A stretch of DNA of 64,000 nucleotides. It comes from Alphaproteobacteria bacterium UBA3612. GTDB taxonomy: Bacteria; Pseudomonadota; Alphaproteobacteria; Sphingomonadales; Sphingomonadaceae. Positions 16,445-25,888 of the stretch are shown in pieces. Position numbers and translations under genes: made by a program. Location: positions 198,151 to 262,150 of the forward strand of contig DFLT01000007.1 of NCBI GenBank assembly GCA_002375465.1, read 5' to 3'. Position 1 is the first letter of the stretch; each line of letters begins with the position of its first letter. A model generated the notes under the pieces. That model was not told where the DNA came from and did no database searches. It saw only the letters and a list, made by a program, of their open reading frames with translations.

Positions 16445-16762
16445 TCAGTCTTCGGGGGCAATCTGCACTTTCAGGCCGTCCAGTTCCTCGGTCATGTCGA
16501 TCTGACAGGACAGGCGAGAATTGGCGCGCTTGTGATCGGATGATTCGAGGAGATCCTCTTCGTCCTCGTTGGGCGGGCCGACCTTTGCCAGCCAATCCTC
16601 CGCGACGTGGACGTGGCAGGTGGCACAGCTGCAGCAGCCGCCACAGAGGGCGAGCAATTCGTCAAAACCTGCGTCGCGGATATTCTCCATTACACTCAGG
16701 CCTGCCTCTGCCTCCACATTGTTTTCCGTTCCGTCGCGCGTGACGACGATCAATTTTGGCAT
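16445..16762 (-). CDS. Adrenodoxin-type [2Fe-2S] ferredoxin
   Basis: The 105-residue soluble ferredoxin has the cluster-binding pattern C-x5-C-x2-C in LCGGCCSCATCHVHV (around residues 40-54) and a fourth Cys in SRLSCQI near residue 86. An extra Cys-Cys pair in the loop is common in this group. Such proteins feed electrons to cytochromes P450 or to Fe-S assembly. No partner lies nearby. The ATG at 16762 is preceded by GGGAGG on the minus strand. Confidence 0.93.
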   Translation of the reverse strand: MPKLIVVTRDGTENNVEAEAGLSVMENIRDAGFDELLALCGGCCSCATCHVHVAEDWLAKVGPPNEDEEDLLESSDHKRANSRLSCQIDMTEELDGLKVQIAPED

Positions 16763-16820
16763 CTTTTACCTCCCGTAAGCTCGGACACTTGATTTGACGG
16801 TCGCTCATAGCGAAGCGTGA

Positions 16821-17462
16821 ATGCCTGTCAAAACGGATGGTGCCATGGGACTGAACGAAACTGAGCTCAAGGCCAGCCTCGATGCACTGGCGGCGATCGA
16901 CGGGAATGTCGCCGCCTGTCTGACGCGCATCGGCTACCCAGAACCACGCGGCAGGGACGCGGGCTATGAGACGCTGTTGCGGACGATCATCGGGCAGCAA
17001 GTCAGCGTCAAAGCGGCGGCGGCAATCTGGGCGCGTTTTGCAGACCTGGTGGGCGACATACAGTCTCCGGACGCTCTTCTGGCGCTGGAGGAGACGGAAC
17101 TGCGCGCGGCGGGGCTATCGGGACAGAAGGTGAAATATGTTCGCGATCTGGCCGCCCATGTGGCCTCTGGTGCGCTCGATCTTCATGCGCTGCCGGAGGA
17201 TGATGAGGAAGCAATCGCAAAGCTGGTTGCGGTAAAGGGTATCGGGCGCTGGTCGGCCGAGGTCTATCTGCTGTTCGCCGAGGGCCGGGCCGACGTGTGG
17301 CCGGCGGGTGATCTCGCCATACAGGTGGCGGCGGGCGAGATGGTCGGTCACGAGGGGCGCCCGTCAGAGAAGCAGACCCGGGCACTGGCGGAGGGTTGGC
17401 GTCCCCATCGTGGGGCGGCGGCGATCCTGTGCTGGCATCATTATAATACGCGGGTGATGTAG
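16821..17462 (+). CDS. DNA-3-methyladenine glycosylase II-type HhH-GPD protein
   Basis: The 213-residue protein of the HhH-GPD superfamily is AlkA-like but lacks the N-terminal AlkA domain. It has the helix-hairpin-helix LVAVKGIGRWSAEVYLLF and the catalytic Asp in WPAGDLAIQ downstream. It would remove alkylated bases such as 3-methyladenine from DNA. An internal ATG at 16845 (MGLNETE) is a possible alternative start. The gene faces mtgA. Confidence 0.88.
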   Translation: MPVKTDGAMGLNETELKASLDALAAIDGNVAACLTRIGYPEPRGRDAGYETLLRTIIGQQVSVKAAAAIWARFADLVGDIQSPDALLALEETELRAAGLSGQKVKYVRDLAAHVASGALDLHALPEDDEEAIAKLVAVKGIGRWSAEVYLLFAEGRADVWPAGDLAIQVAAGEMVGHEGRPSEKQTRALAEGWRPHRGAAAILCWHHYNTRVM

Positions 17463-17511
17463 CCGCGCCCCTTGGGGGTGGCGAGTAGCATAGCGACGCT
17501 CCCGCCCCGTC

Positions 17512-18234
17512 CTAGATCCCCAGGCAGCTATCCTGCCCGTCCCGGTCGACGATCGGGATCCAGCGTTCGATGTTTCCGGCATAGCGCGTGGTGTAGGGAC
17601 CGGGGCTAGAGGCGCTGCGGGTGATGGGGTCGGGCAGAATGGCGGCAAGCCGCGCAGCCTCGGTCCGTGTCAGATCCTTTGCACTTTTCGAGAAGTAGTG
17701 GCGACTTGCGGCCTCCGCGCCATAGACGCCGACACCGAATTCGGCGACGTTGAGGTACACCTCCATGATACGCCTCTTGCCCCACACGACCTCAATCAGG
17801 CCGGTGAAATAGGCTTCCAGCCCCTTGCGTACCATGTTCCGTCCCGGCCACAGGAAGGCGTTCTTCGCTGTCTGCTGCGAAATGGTCGAGGCGCCGCGCA
17901 TTTGGCCGCCGGCCTCGTTCGTCTCCATGGCCTTTTCGATCGCCTCGAAATCGAAACCCCAATGCGCGCAGAACTTGGCATCCTCCGCGCCAATCACGGC
18001 GCGGGGCAGGTTGGGGCTGATCTGATCGAAGCCGACCCAATCACGCGTCACGCCGGTGCCATTCGTCCAGTCGCGGATCATGATGCTGGTCGCGGGGACG
18101 GGGACAAACCGGTAAACCAGCACCCAGGCGAGGGTAAGCAGCAGCACGGCCAGAAGAAGCTTGCCGAGGAAGCGGAATGGCCGAAAGCCGCCCTTGCGGA
18201 CCCGCCTTTTCCGAGCCCGCGTCTTCCTTGCCAC
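17512..18234 (-). CDS. mtgA: Monofunctional biosynthetic peptidoglycan transglycosylase
   Basis: The 240-residue GT51 enzyme polymerises lipid II into glycan strands at the inner membrane. A basic N-terminus and a single membrane helix (LLLAVLLLTLAWVLVY, about residues 28-44) precede the catalytic domain. The catalytic Glu lies in GAEDAKFCAHWGFD, and the motifs GASTISQQTAKN and KRRIMEVYLNVAEFG are intact. No transpeptidase domain follows. It is divergent from the ribosomal superoperon. Confidence 0.95.
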   Translation of the reverse strand: MARKTRARKRRVRKGGFRPFRFLGKLLLAVLLLTLAWVLVYRFVPVPATSIMIRDWTNGTGVTRDWVGFDQISPNLPRAVIGAEDAKFCAHWGFDFEAIEKAMETNEAGGQMRGASTISQQTAKNAFLWPGRNMVRKGLEAYFTGLIEVVWGKRRIMEVYLNVAEFGVGVYGAEAASRHYFSKSAKDLTRTEAARLAAILPDPITRSASSPGPYTTRYAGNIERWIPIVDRDGQDSCLGI

Positions 18235-18378
18235 CCTAGCCTCGCTTCTACCCGATCAACTCGATAACGGTGTCACCATTCTTGGCGGACAGTGCAATGC
18301 CTAAAATGGGGCAGCAGCTGCATTGGCACGCAAGGGCACCTGCACGCATGGCCACCGGGCCGTGTCCCCCGAATCCCG

Positions 18379-18407
18379 TTGACCGCATCGGCACACTTTC
18401 CTATATG
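18379..18407 (+). promoter_or_regulatory. Sigma-70-type promoter of the rpsL (str) operon
   Basis: TTGACC (18379-18384) and TATATG (18402-18407) are separated by exactly 17 bp. This is the best promoter match in the 381-nt gap between mtgA and rpsL. Transcription would begin near 18414, leaving a leader of about 200 nt. Confidence 0.75.
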
Positions 18408-18423
18408 CTGGCTCACAACAGCT

Positions 18424-18557
18424 CGCGGACTGGCTCGTAGGGTAAGCCCCTAAACGCGGTCCGATGGCGAGGCGGAAAGAAATTTCCGTTTACGTTGATA
18501 CAGTTACAGACAGGTCCGGGTGGAGCCTAATTCGGTCTCATCCGGTCTGTCTTTTTT
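18424..18557 (+). promoter_or_regulatory. Structured rpsL leader with candidate attenuator
   Basis: Three nested or successive hairpins are visible. The first pairs CGGAC with GTCCG around TAGGG/CCCTA (about 18424-18466). The second is CGGAAA-GAAA-TTTCCG (about 18473-18488). The third pairs AGACAG (18508-18513) and CCGG (18516-18519) with CCGG (18542-18545) and CTGTCT (18547-18552), followed at once by a T-run to 18557. The last has the form of an intrinsic terminator 60 nt before the rpsL start. Whether it attenuates transcription is inference. Confidence 0.6.
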
Positions 18558-18615
18558 CGTTCGTGCGCGCGTCGTCGGGCCGGACATCAATTCGAACGCT
18601 CGTGAAGGTGAATAG

Positions 18616-18987
<372 letters not shown>

Positions 18988-19001
18988 GGATTATCTGAGC
19001 C

Positions 19002-19472
19002 ATGGCCCGTCGTCGCCGTCCCGCAAAACGCGAAATTCTGCCCGATCCCCGCTTCGGAGATACGATTCTCACGAAGTTCATGAACCTCGTCATGTATCAG
19101 GGTAAGAAGTCTGTCGCGGAATCCATCGTCTATGGTGCGCTCGATTCGATCGAGGGCAAGATGAAGACCGATCCGCTGCACGTGTTCCACGAGGCGCTGA
19201 ACAATGTGAAGCCCGCCGTAGAGGTGCGCAGCCGCCGCGTCGGTGGTGCAACCTATCAGGTGCCTGTGGAAGTTCGCCCCGAGCGCGGACAGGCACTGGC
19301 CATTCGCTGGCTGATTTCCGCAGCGCGCGGCCGTCCGGAGAACACCATGGCACAGCGCCTGTCGTCCGAACTGATGGATGCCAGCCAGAACCGTGGCAAT
19401 GCCGTCAAGAAGCGCGAAGATGCCCACCGCATGGCCGAAGCAAACCGCGCCTTCTCCCACTACCGCTGGTAG
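19002..19472 (+). CDS. rpsG: 30S ribosomal protein S7
   Basis: The 156-residue protein is full length. It nucleates assembly of the 16S rRNA 3' domain and contacts E-site tRNA. MARRRRPAKREILPDPRFGD, the KFMNLVMYQGKKSVAE helix region and the C-terminal KREDAHRMAEANRAFSHYRW are typical. It is co-directional with rpsL and fusA. S7 autoregulates the operon in E. coli; no equivalent site was identified here. Confidence 0.99.
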   Translation: MARRRRPAKREILPDPRFGDTILTKFMNLVMYQGKKSVAESIVYGALDSIEGKMKTDPLHVFHEALNNVKPAVEVRSRRVGGATYQVPVEVRPERGQALAIRWLISAARGRPENTMAQRLSSELMDASQNRGNAVKKREDAHRMAEANRAFSHYRW

Positions 19473-19508
19473 TCGTACCCTAGAACTCTCGACCAGGAAC
19501 TGTCCCCC

Positions 19509-21602
19509 ATGGCCCGCGAACATCCGATCGAAATGTACCGTAACATCGGTATTATGGCGCACATCGACGCCGGTAAGACGACGACGACTGAGCGGATTCT
19601 GTATTATACCGGCAAGTCGTACAAGATCGGCGAGGTGCATGATGGCGCCGCGACGATGGACTGGATGGAACAGGAGCAAGAGCGCGGCATCACGATCACG
19701 TCCGCCGCGACGACGACCTTCTGGAAAGACCATCGCGTCAACATCATCGACACGCCGGGTCACGTTGACTTCACCATCGAGGTGGAGCGCAGCCTGCGCG
19801 TACTCGACGGTGCGGTTGCCGTGTTCGACGGCGTGGCCGGTGTTGAACCGCAGTCGGAGACTGTTTGGCGCCAGGCGGACAAGTACAAGGTTCCGCGGAT
19901 GTGCTTCATCAACAAGCTGGACCGTACCGGTGCCAATTTCGAAATGTGCGTCGAGATGATCAAGGATCGTCTTGGCGCGCGTCCGATGGTTCTGGCGCTG
20001 CCCGTCGGTATTGAGGCGGACCTGAAGGGTATCGTCGACCTGGTACAGAACAAGGCGATCATCTGGGAAGACGAAAAGCTGGGCGCCGAGTTCAACATCG
20101 TCGACATTCCCGACGATCTGAAGGACGCCGCCGCCGCCGCCCGTTCCGAGTTGATCGAAATGGCCGTCGAGCAGGACGACGAGGTCATGGAATCCTATCT
20201 CGAAGGCAATGAGCCTGATGTCGCCACGCTGAAGCGTCTGATTCGCAAGGGCACGCTGGCGCAGGATTTCGTTCCCGTGCTGTGCGGTTCCGCGTTCAAG
20301 AACAAGGGTGTGCAACCGCTGCTGGATGCTGTGGTCGATTACATGCCGGCGCCGACCGACGTTCCCGCGATCAAGGGCGTGCTTCCCGGCACGCTCGATG
20401 ATGAAGAGCCGAAGACCGATACGCGTCCGTCCTCCGACGATGCGCCCTTCTCTGCCCTGGCATTCAAGATCATGTCCGATCCGTTCGTCGGCACGCTGAC
20501 CTTTGCCCGTATCTATTCGGGCAAGCTCGAAGCATCGTCGCAGGTCCTGAACACGGTGAAGGACAAGAAGGAAAAGATCGGTCGCATGCTGCTGATGCAC
20601 GCGAACGACCGTGAGGACATCAAGGAAGCTTTTGCCGGCGATATCGTCGCACTGGTGGGTCTGAAGGACGTCACGACGGGCGACACGCTGTGCTCGCCGT
20701 CCAAGCCGATCATTCTGGAGCGTATGGAGTTTCCGGACCCGGTCATCTCCGTCGCCGTGGAGCCGAAGACCAAGGCGGACCAGGAAAAGATGGGCATCGC
20801 GCTCAATCGCCTGGCGCAGGAGGATCCGTCCTTCCGCGTGCAGTCCGACGAGGAATCCGGCCAGACGATCATTCGTGGCATGGGCGAATTGCATCTCGAC
20901 ATTCTGGTCGACCGCATGAAGCGTGAATTCAAGGTCGAGGCGAATGTCGGCGCACCGCAGGTCGCCTATCGCGAATCACTGAAGCGTACTGTCGACATCG
21001 ATTACACCCATAAGAAACAGTCGGGTGGTTCGGGCCAGTTCGGTCGCGTGAAGATGACAGTCTCGCCTGGTGAGCGTGGCTCCGGCGTGACGTTCGTCGA
21101 CAGCGTCAAGGGCGGTAATATTCCGCGTGAATATATCCCCTCCGTCGAGAAGGGCATTCGCGAAGTGGCCGAATCAGGCGCGCTGATCGGGTTCCCGATC
21201 ATCGACTTCAACGTCGAGCTGACGGACGGTGCCTATCATGACGTCGACTCGTCCGCGATGGCATTCGAAATCACCGGCCGTGGTGCCATGCGAGAGGCTG
21301 CCGATAAGGCCGGCATCAAGCTGCTGGAGCCGATGATGGAGGTCGAAGTCGTTACCCCTGAGGATTTCATGGGCGACGTCATCGGCGATCTGAACTCTCG
21401 CCGTGGGCAAATTCAGGGTACTGAAGTCCGCGGTGTCGCTCAGGTGGTTGAAGCCATGGTGCCGCTGGCCAATATGTTCGGCTATGTGAACCAGCTGCGT
21501 TCGATGACGCAGGGCCGCGCCCAGTATACGATGCAGTTCAGCCACTATGAAGAAGTGCCGCAAAACGTTGCGGACGAAGTCAAGGCGAAGCTCGCAGGCT
21601 AA
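19509..21602 (+). CDS. fusA: Elongation factor G
   Basis: The 697-residue translocase GTPase carries G1 AHIDAGKTTTTER, G3 DTPGHVDFT and G4 NKLD, then domains II-V ending in the KLAG tail. It drives tRNA-mRNA translocation on the 70S ribosome. The gene lies 36 nt after rpsG and 55 nt before tuf in the usual str order. The long open frame on the opposite strand (18900-20894) is a codon-bias shadow. Confidence 0.99.
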   Translation: MAREHPIEMYRNIGIMAHIDAGKTTTTERILYYTGKSYKIGEVHDGAATMDWMEQEQERGITITSAATTTFWKDHRVNIIDTPGHVDFTIEVERSLRVLDGAVAVFDGVAGVEPQSETVWRQADKYKVPRMCFINKLDRTGANFEMCVEMIKDRLGARPMVLALPVGIEADLKGIVDLVQNKAIIWEDEKLGAEFNIVDIPDDLKDAAAAARSELIEMAVEQDDEVMESYLEGNEPDVATLKRLIRKGTLAQDFVPVLCGSAFKNKGVQPLLDAVVDYMPAPTDVPAIKGVLPGTLDDEEPKTDTRPSSDDAPFSALAFKIMSDPFVGTLTFARIYSGKLEASSQVLNTVKDKKEKIGRMLLMHANDREDIKEAFAGDIVALVGLKDVTTGDTLCSPSKPIILERMEFPDPVISVAVEPKTKADQEKMGIALNRLAQEDPSFRVQSDEESGQTIIRGMGELHLDILVDRMKREFKVEANVGAPQVAYRESLKRTVDIDYTHKKQSGGSGQFGRVKMTVSPGERGSGVTFVDSVKGGNIPREYIPSVEKGIREVAESGALIGFPIIDFNVELTDGAYHDVDSSAMAFEITGRGAMREAADKAGIKLLEPMMEVEVVTPEDFMGDVIGDLNSRRGQIQGTEVRGVAQVVEAMVPLANMFGYVNQLRSMTQGRAQYTMQFSHYEEVPQNVADEVKAKLAG

Positions 21603-21657
21603 CGCCCGGGCTTTGTACAAACGAGATTAACCTAGGAAGTGAAGAGGGTTATTAGAT

Positions 21658-22848
21658 ATGGGTAAGGCAAAATTCGAGCGCAACAAGCCGCATTGCAACA
21701 TCGGCACCATTGGTCACGTTGACCATGGCAAGACGACGCTGACGGCTGCGATCACGAAGGTTCTGGCCGAGGCCGGTCACGGCGAGGCCGTCGACTTCGC
21801 GAACATCGACAAGGCGCCTGAAGAGCGCGAGCGCGGCATCACGATTTCGACGGCGCACGTCGAGTATGAAACCGACAACCGCCACTATGCGCACGTCGAT
21901 TGCCCCGGCCACGCCGACTATGTGAAGAACATGATCACCGGTGCCGCCCAGATGGACGGCGCGATCCTGGTGGTGAACGCAGCCGACGGTCCCATGCCGC
22001 AGACGAAGGAGCACATCCTGCTCGCACGTCAGGTTGGCGTGCCTGCAATGGTCGTGTTCATGAACAAGGTCGACCAGGTCGACGACGAAGAGCTGCTTGA
22101 GCTCGTCGAACTGGAAATCCGCGAACTGCTGTCGAGCTATGAATTCCCCGGCGACGATATTCCCATCGTTGCGGGTTCGGCGCTTGCTGCCCTCGAGGGC
22201 CGCGACGACAATATCGGCAAGGAGAAGATCCTGGAGCTGATGAAGGCAGTCGATGACTACATTCCGCAGCCAGAGCGTCCGCTGGACCAGCCGTTCCTGA
22301 TGCCGATCGAGGACGTGTTCTCCATCTCCGGTCGCGGCACGGTTGTGACCGGTCGTATCGAAACGGGTATCGTCACGGTTGGCGAGGAAATCGAAATCGT
22401 CGGCATTAAGGACACCGTCAAGACGACCGTCACGGGCGTTGAGATGTTCCGCAAGCTGCTGGATCGCGGCGAGGCTGGCGACAATGTTGGCGCCCTGCTG
22501 CGCGGCACGAAGCGTGAGGACGTCGAGCGCGGTCAGGTTCTGGCCAAGCCCGGTTCGATCACGCCGCACACCGAGTTCTCCGCAGAGGTCTATGTCCTCT
22601 CCAAGGACGAGGGTGGCCGTCACACGCCGTTCTTCGCGAACTATCGCCCGCAGTTCTATTTCCGTACGACCGACGTAACTGGCGAAGTTGTGTTGCCAGA
22701 GGGCACGGAAATGGTTATGCCGGGTGACAATGTGAGCCTGGGTGTCAAGCTGATCGCACCGATCGCAATGGACAAAGGCCTTCGTTTCGCAATCCGTGAG
22801 GGCGGCCGTACGGTCGGCGCCGGCGTTGTGGGCGATATCACGAAGTAA
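21658..22848 (+). CDS. tuf: Elongation factor Tu
   Basis: The 396-residue EF-Tu has G1 GHVDHGKTTLT, G3 DCPGHADYV and G4 NKVDQVDD, with domains II and III complete to VVGDITK. It delivers aminoacyl-tRNA to the ribosome. Only one tuf copy is visible here; a second elsewhere cannot be excluded. A strong terminator-like hairpin follows the stop. Confidence 0.99.
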   Translation: MGKAKFERNKPHCNIGTIGHVDHGKTTLTAAITKVLAEAGHGEAVDFANIDKAPEERERGITISTAHVEYETDNRHYAHVDCPGHADYVKNMITGAAQMDGAILVVNAADGPMPQTKEHILLARQVGVPAMVVFMNKVDQVDDEELLELVELEIRELLSSYEFPGDDIPIVAGSALAALEGRDDNIGKEKILELMKAVDDYIPQPERPLDQPFLMPIEDVFSISGRGTVVTGRIETGIVTVGEEIEIVGIKDTVKTTVTGVEMFRKLLDRGEAGDNVGALLRGTKREDVERGQVLAKPGSITPHTEFSAEVYVLSKDEGGRHTPFFANYRPQFYFRTTDVTGEVVLPEGTEMVMPGDNVSLGVKLIAPIAMDKGLRFAIREGGRTVGAGVVGDITK

Positions 22849-22868
22849 AAATGGCAATATGCCAAAGG

Positions 22869-22908
22869 GCCGGTCCGGCGCAATGTCGGACCGGTTCTCT
22901 TTTGTTTT
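22869..22908 (+). terminator. Terminator or attenuator between tuf and rpsJ
   Basis: CCGGTCCG (22870-22877) pairs perfectly with CGGACCGG (22887-22894) and is followed by the T-rich TTCTCTTTTGTTTT. No promoter is evident between this hairpin and rpsJ. Downstream ribosomal genes would therefore depend on partial read-through, or on a promoter I cannot see. Confidence 0.7.
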
Positions 22909-22931
22909 GAGGGTTTGAGGTCGAACGTCCG

Positions 22932-23246
22932 ATGGAAACGCAGAATATCAGAATCCGCCTGAAGGCCTTTGACCATCGCGTGCTGGATCAGGCAACCGGT
23001 GAGATCGCCGATACGGCAAAGCGTACGGGCGCGATGATTCGCGGCCCCATTCCGATGCCGACCCGCATCGAGAAATTTACAGTCAATCGCGGCCCGCACA
23101 TCGACAAGAAAAGCCGTGAGCAGTTCGAGGTTCGTACGCACAAGCGTCTTCTGGACATCGTGCAGCCAACGCCGCAGACGGTCGACGCGTTGATGAAGCT
23201 GGATCTCAGCGCCGGTGTGGATGTGGAAATCAAGCTGGGGGCGTAA
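22932..23246 (+). CDS. rpsJ: 30S ribosomal protein S10
   Basis: S10 is a component of the 30S head and, as NusE, of antitermination complexes. The 104-residue protein starts METQNIRIRLKAFDHR and contains GPIPMPTRIEKFTVNRGPH. It is the first gene of the S10 cluster, 83 nt after tuf beyond a terminator-like hairpin. The 97-nt gap to rplC shows no gene. Confidence 0.99.
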   Translation: METQNIRIRLKAFDHRVLDQATGEIADTAKRTGAMIRGPIPMPTRIEKFTVNRGPHIDKKSREQFEVRTHKRLLDIVQPTPQTVDALMKLDLSAGVDVEIKLGA

Positions 23247-23349
23247 GCCGCTAGGTAAGGTGGTTCACCGGCATGTGCTGGTGCGACCAAAAATTTTAAC
23301 CAAGCCCTCCGGCATCGAATCGGCGGGCCTCTGAGAGAAAGGAATGATC

Positions 23350-24111
23350 ATGCGCACTGGCGTGATCGCGAAAAAGATGGGCATGACGCGCCTGTTCCAG
23401 GAGGACGGCCGGCATGTACCGGTGACGGTTCTGAGCCTGGAAGGTTGTCAGGTCGTCGGACATCGCAAGGAAGATGGCGACGGTTACACGGCGTTACAGC
23501 TGGGTGCCGGCACGGCAAAGGCGAAGAACGTCAAGAAGCCGCAGCGTGGCTTTTATGGCAAGGCCGAAGTCGAGCCAAAGGCGCGCCTCGCGGAATTCCG
23601 CGTTTCGGGCGATGCGCTACTTGATGTCGGGTCGGTCATCTCCGCAGATCATTTCGCCGCAGGGCAGAAAGTCGACATCCAGGGTCGTACCCAGGGTAAG
23701 GGTTTCGCCGGTGCGATGAAGCGCTGGGGCTTTGGTGGCCTGCGCGCCTCGCACGGCGTTTCGCTGTCGCACCGTTCGCATGGTTCGACTGGCCAGCGGC
23801 AGGATCCGGGCAAGGTTTTCAAGGGCAAGAAGATGGCCGGCCACATGGGCGACCGTCTGCGTACCCAGCAGAATCTGGAGATTGTCGAGACCGACGCCGA
23901 GCGCGGCCTGCTGTTCGTTCGTGGCTCCGTGCCGGGATCGAAGGGTGGATGGCTGCTGGTATCCGACGCAATCAAGGTGAAGCAACCTGCCGACCTGCCC
24001 TATCCCGGCAGCGTTCGCGGTGCGAACAATAACGAGAATTCCGAAACCCAGGCGGCTGATACGCCCGCCGAGACGGCCGATGACGCCGCAAGCGAAAATG
24101 CGGAGGCGTAA
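23350..24111 (+). CDS. rplC: 50S ribosomal protein L3 with acidic C-terminal tail
   Basis: The ATG at 23350 (MRTGVIAKKMGM) is preferred: it fits the family start and lies six bases after the GGA of the ribosome-binding site. An in-frame ATG at 23344 is too close to that site. The protein has 253 residues. The L3 core loop around GQRQDPGKVFKGKKMAGHMG, which reaches the peptidyl-transferase centre, is intact. About 30 extra residues at the end are Asn/Ala/Glu/Asp-rich, an extension absent from E. coli L3 (209 residues). Confidence 0.97.
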   Translation: MRTGVIAKKMGMTRLFQEDGRHVPVTVLSLEGCQVVGHRKEDGDGYTALQLGAGTAKAKNVKKPQRGFYGKAEVEPKARLAEFRVSGDALLDVGSVISADHFAAGQKVDIQGRTQGKGFAGAMKRWGFGGLRASHGVSLSHRSHGSTGQRQDPGKVFKGKKMAGHMGDRLRTQQNLEIVETDAERGLLFVRGSVPGSKGGWLLVSDAIKVKQPADLPYPGSVRGANNNENSETQAADTPAETADDAASENAEA

Positions 24112-24732
24112 GTGAAGGTCAAGGTCACAAACCTGGACGGCAAGGCCTCGGGCGACATTGAGTTGAAGGATGAAATCTTCGGCCTCGAAGCGCGCCCCGA
24201 TATCCTGCACCGCGTCGTCACATGGCAGCTCGCCAATCGTCGCGCTGTGGCCCGTGCCGCGCGCGAGCGTTCCGACGTTGCCCGCACCGGCAAGAAATTC
24301 GGTCGCCAGAAGGGCGGCGGTACCGCCCGTCACGGCAACCGTCGCGCGCCGATTTTCGTCGGCGGCGGCAAGGCGCATGGTCCCCGTGTTCGCAGCTTCG
24401 AGCAGTCGCTGAACAAGAAGATTCGCGCACTCGGCTTGAAGACGGCGCTGTCGGTGAAGGCTGCAGAGGGCAAGCTGATCGTTGTCAACGATTTCGACAT
24501 TAAGGATGCAAAGACATCCGCGATGAAGGTTTCGCTGGAGAAGTTGGGCCTGACGAAGGCGCTGTTCATCGATGGCGACAAGCCCGACATGTTCACGAAG
24601 GCTGTTCGCAACCTGCCGCACATGAATGTGCTGCCGGCGGCGGGTGCCAATGTCTACGACATCCTGAACCATGACACGCTGGTCCTTTCAAAGGCCGCGG
24701 TCGAGAAGCTGGAGGCGCGGTTCAATGGCTAA
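24112..24732 (+). CDS. rplD: 50S ribosomal protein L4
   Basis: Starts at GTG directly abutting the L3 stop. The 206-residue L4 contains the extended exit-tunnel loop (KKFGRQKGGGTARHGNRRAP). In E. coli L4 represses the S10 operon and binds RNase E; whether it does so here is unknown. Its end overlaps rplW by 8 nt. Confidence 0.98.
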   Translation: MKVKVTNLDGKASGDIELKDEIFGLEARPDILHRVVTWQLANRRAVARAARERSDVARTGKKFGRQKGGGTARHGNRRAPIFVGGGKAHGPRVRSFEQSLNKKIRALGLKTALSVKAAEGKLIVVNDFDIKDAKTSAMKVSLEKLGLTKALFIDGDKPDMFTKAVRNLPHMNVLPAAGANVYDILNHDTLVLSKAAVEKLEARFNG

Positions 24733-25042
24733 AAAAGCTGAAAAGACCGTGGCGGAGCTGTCCCATTATGATGTGGTGCGCGCCCCGATTATCACCGAGA
24801 AGTCGACGATGATGTCGGAGCATAACCAGGTTGCCTTCCAGGTGGCGAAGTCCGCTTCGAAGCCCGAGATCAAGGCGGCCGTGGAATCGCTGTTCGACGT
24901 CAAGGTGACGGCGGTCAATACCATGATCGCCAAGGGCAAGGTGAAGCGCTGGAAGGGTCGTCCCTATCAGCGCGCCGATGTGAAAAAAGCGATTGTTACG
25001 CTGGCTGACGGCGACATGATCGACATTACGAGCGGAGTGTAA
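24725..25042 (+). CDS. rplW: 50S ribosomal protein L23
   Basis: The ATG at 24725 overlaps the rplD stop (ATGGCTAA), implying translational coupling. The 105-residue protein at the tunnel exit serves as docking site for trigger factor and SRP. YDVVRAPIITEKSTM and the loop GKVKRWKGRPYQRADVKKA are typical. The longer frame from 24671 is rejected because it would lie inside rplD. Confidence 0.97.
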   Translation: MAKKAEKTVAELSHYDVVRAPIITEKSTMMSEHNQVAFQVAKSASKPEIKAAVESLFDVKVTAVNTMIAKGKVKRWKGRPYQRADVKKAIVTLADGDMIDITSGV

Positions 25043-25043
25043 G

Positions 25044-25886
25044 ATGGCGCTCAAACAATATCGTCCGACCAGCCCGGCCCGTCGCGGCCTCGTGCTTGTC
25101 GACCGTTCGCAGCTCCACAAGGGCGGCCCCGTAAAGGCGCTGACCGAAGGACTGCACAGGACGGGCGGCCGCAACAATAAAGGCCATGTCACGTCGCGCG
25201 GCATCGGTGGCGGTCACAAGCGTAAATATCGCATCATGGACTTCAAACGTCGTAAATGGGACGTCGAGGGCACGATCGAGCGGTTGGAATATGACCCTAA
25301 CCGGTCCGCTTTCATCGCGCTGGTTAGCTATCCCGATGGCGAGCAGACCTATATTCTGGCGCCGCAGCGCGTTGGTCCAGGCGACAAGATCGTCGCCGGC
25401 AAGAAGGTCGACGTGAAGCCGGGTAATGCGATGGAGACGTCGCAGATGCCGGTCGGCACGATCATCCATAATGTCGAGTTGAAACCCGGTAAGGGTGGTC
25501 AGCTGGCACGATCCGCCGGCACCTATGCCCAGGTGGTCGGCAAGGATCGCGGCCTGACGATCATCCGTCTGGGATCAGGCGAAACGCGCTACATTCCCGG
25601 CAATTGCATGGCGACGGTTGGCGCGGTTTCGAACCCCGACAATTCCAATCAGACGCTGGCAAAGGCTGGTCGCAACCGCTGGCGCGGCATTCGCCCGCTG
25701 ACGCGTGGTGTCGCAAAGAACCCGGTCGATCACCCCCATGGCGGTGGTGAAGGCCGGACCTCGGGCGGTCGTCATCCTGTGACGCCGTGGGGCAAGCCGA
25801 CAAAGGGTGCGAAGACGCGCGATCCGAAGAAGGCGTCGAACAAGATGATCATCCGCTCGCGCCATGCGCGGAAGAAGAAGAGGTAG
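25044..25886 (+). CDS. rplB: 50S ribosomal protein L2
   Basis: The 280-residue L2 is needed for subunit association and peptidyl transfer. The conserved C-terminal HPHGGGEGRTSGGRHPVTPW, with the His near the catalytic centre, is intact. It starts two nucleotides after rplW and is followed by rpsS after a 2-nt gap. Confidence 0.99.
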   Translation: MALKQYRPTSPARRGLVLVDRSQLHKGGPVKALTEGLHRTGGRNNKGHVTSRGIGGGHKRKYRIMDFKRRKWDVEGTIERLEYDPNRSAFIALVSYPDGEQTYILAPQRVGPGDKIVAGKKVDVKPGNAMETSQMPVGTIIHNVELKPGKGGQLARSAGTYAQVVGKDRGLTIIRLGSGETRYIPGNCMATVGAVSNPDNSNQTLAKAGRNRWRGIRPLTRGVAKNPVDHPHGGGEGRTSGGRHPVTPWGKPTKGAKTRDPKKASNKMIIRSRHARKKKR

Positions 25887-25888
25887 GT

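Noticed and set aside
21652..22857. 401-codon minus-strand frame opposite tuf
   Set aside because: Mirror frame of the highly biased tuf codons; no domain or ribosome-binding site.
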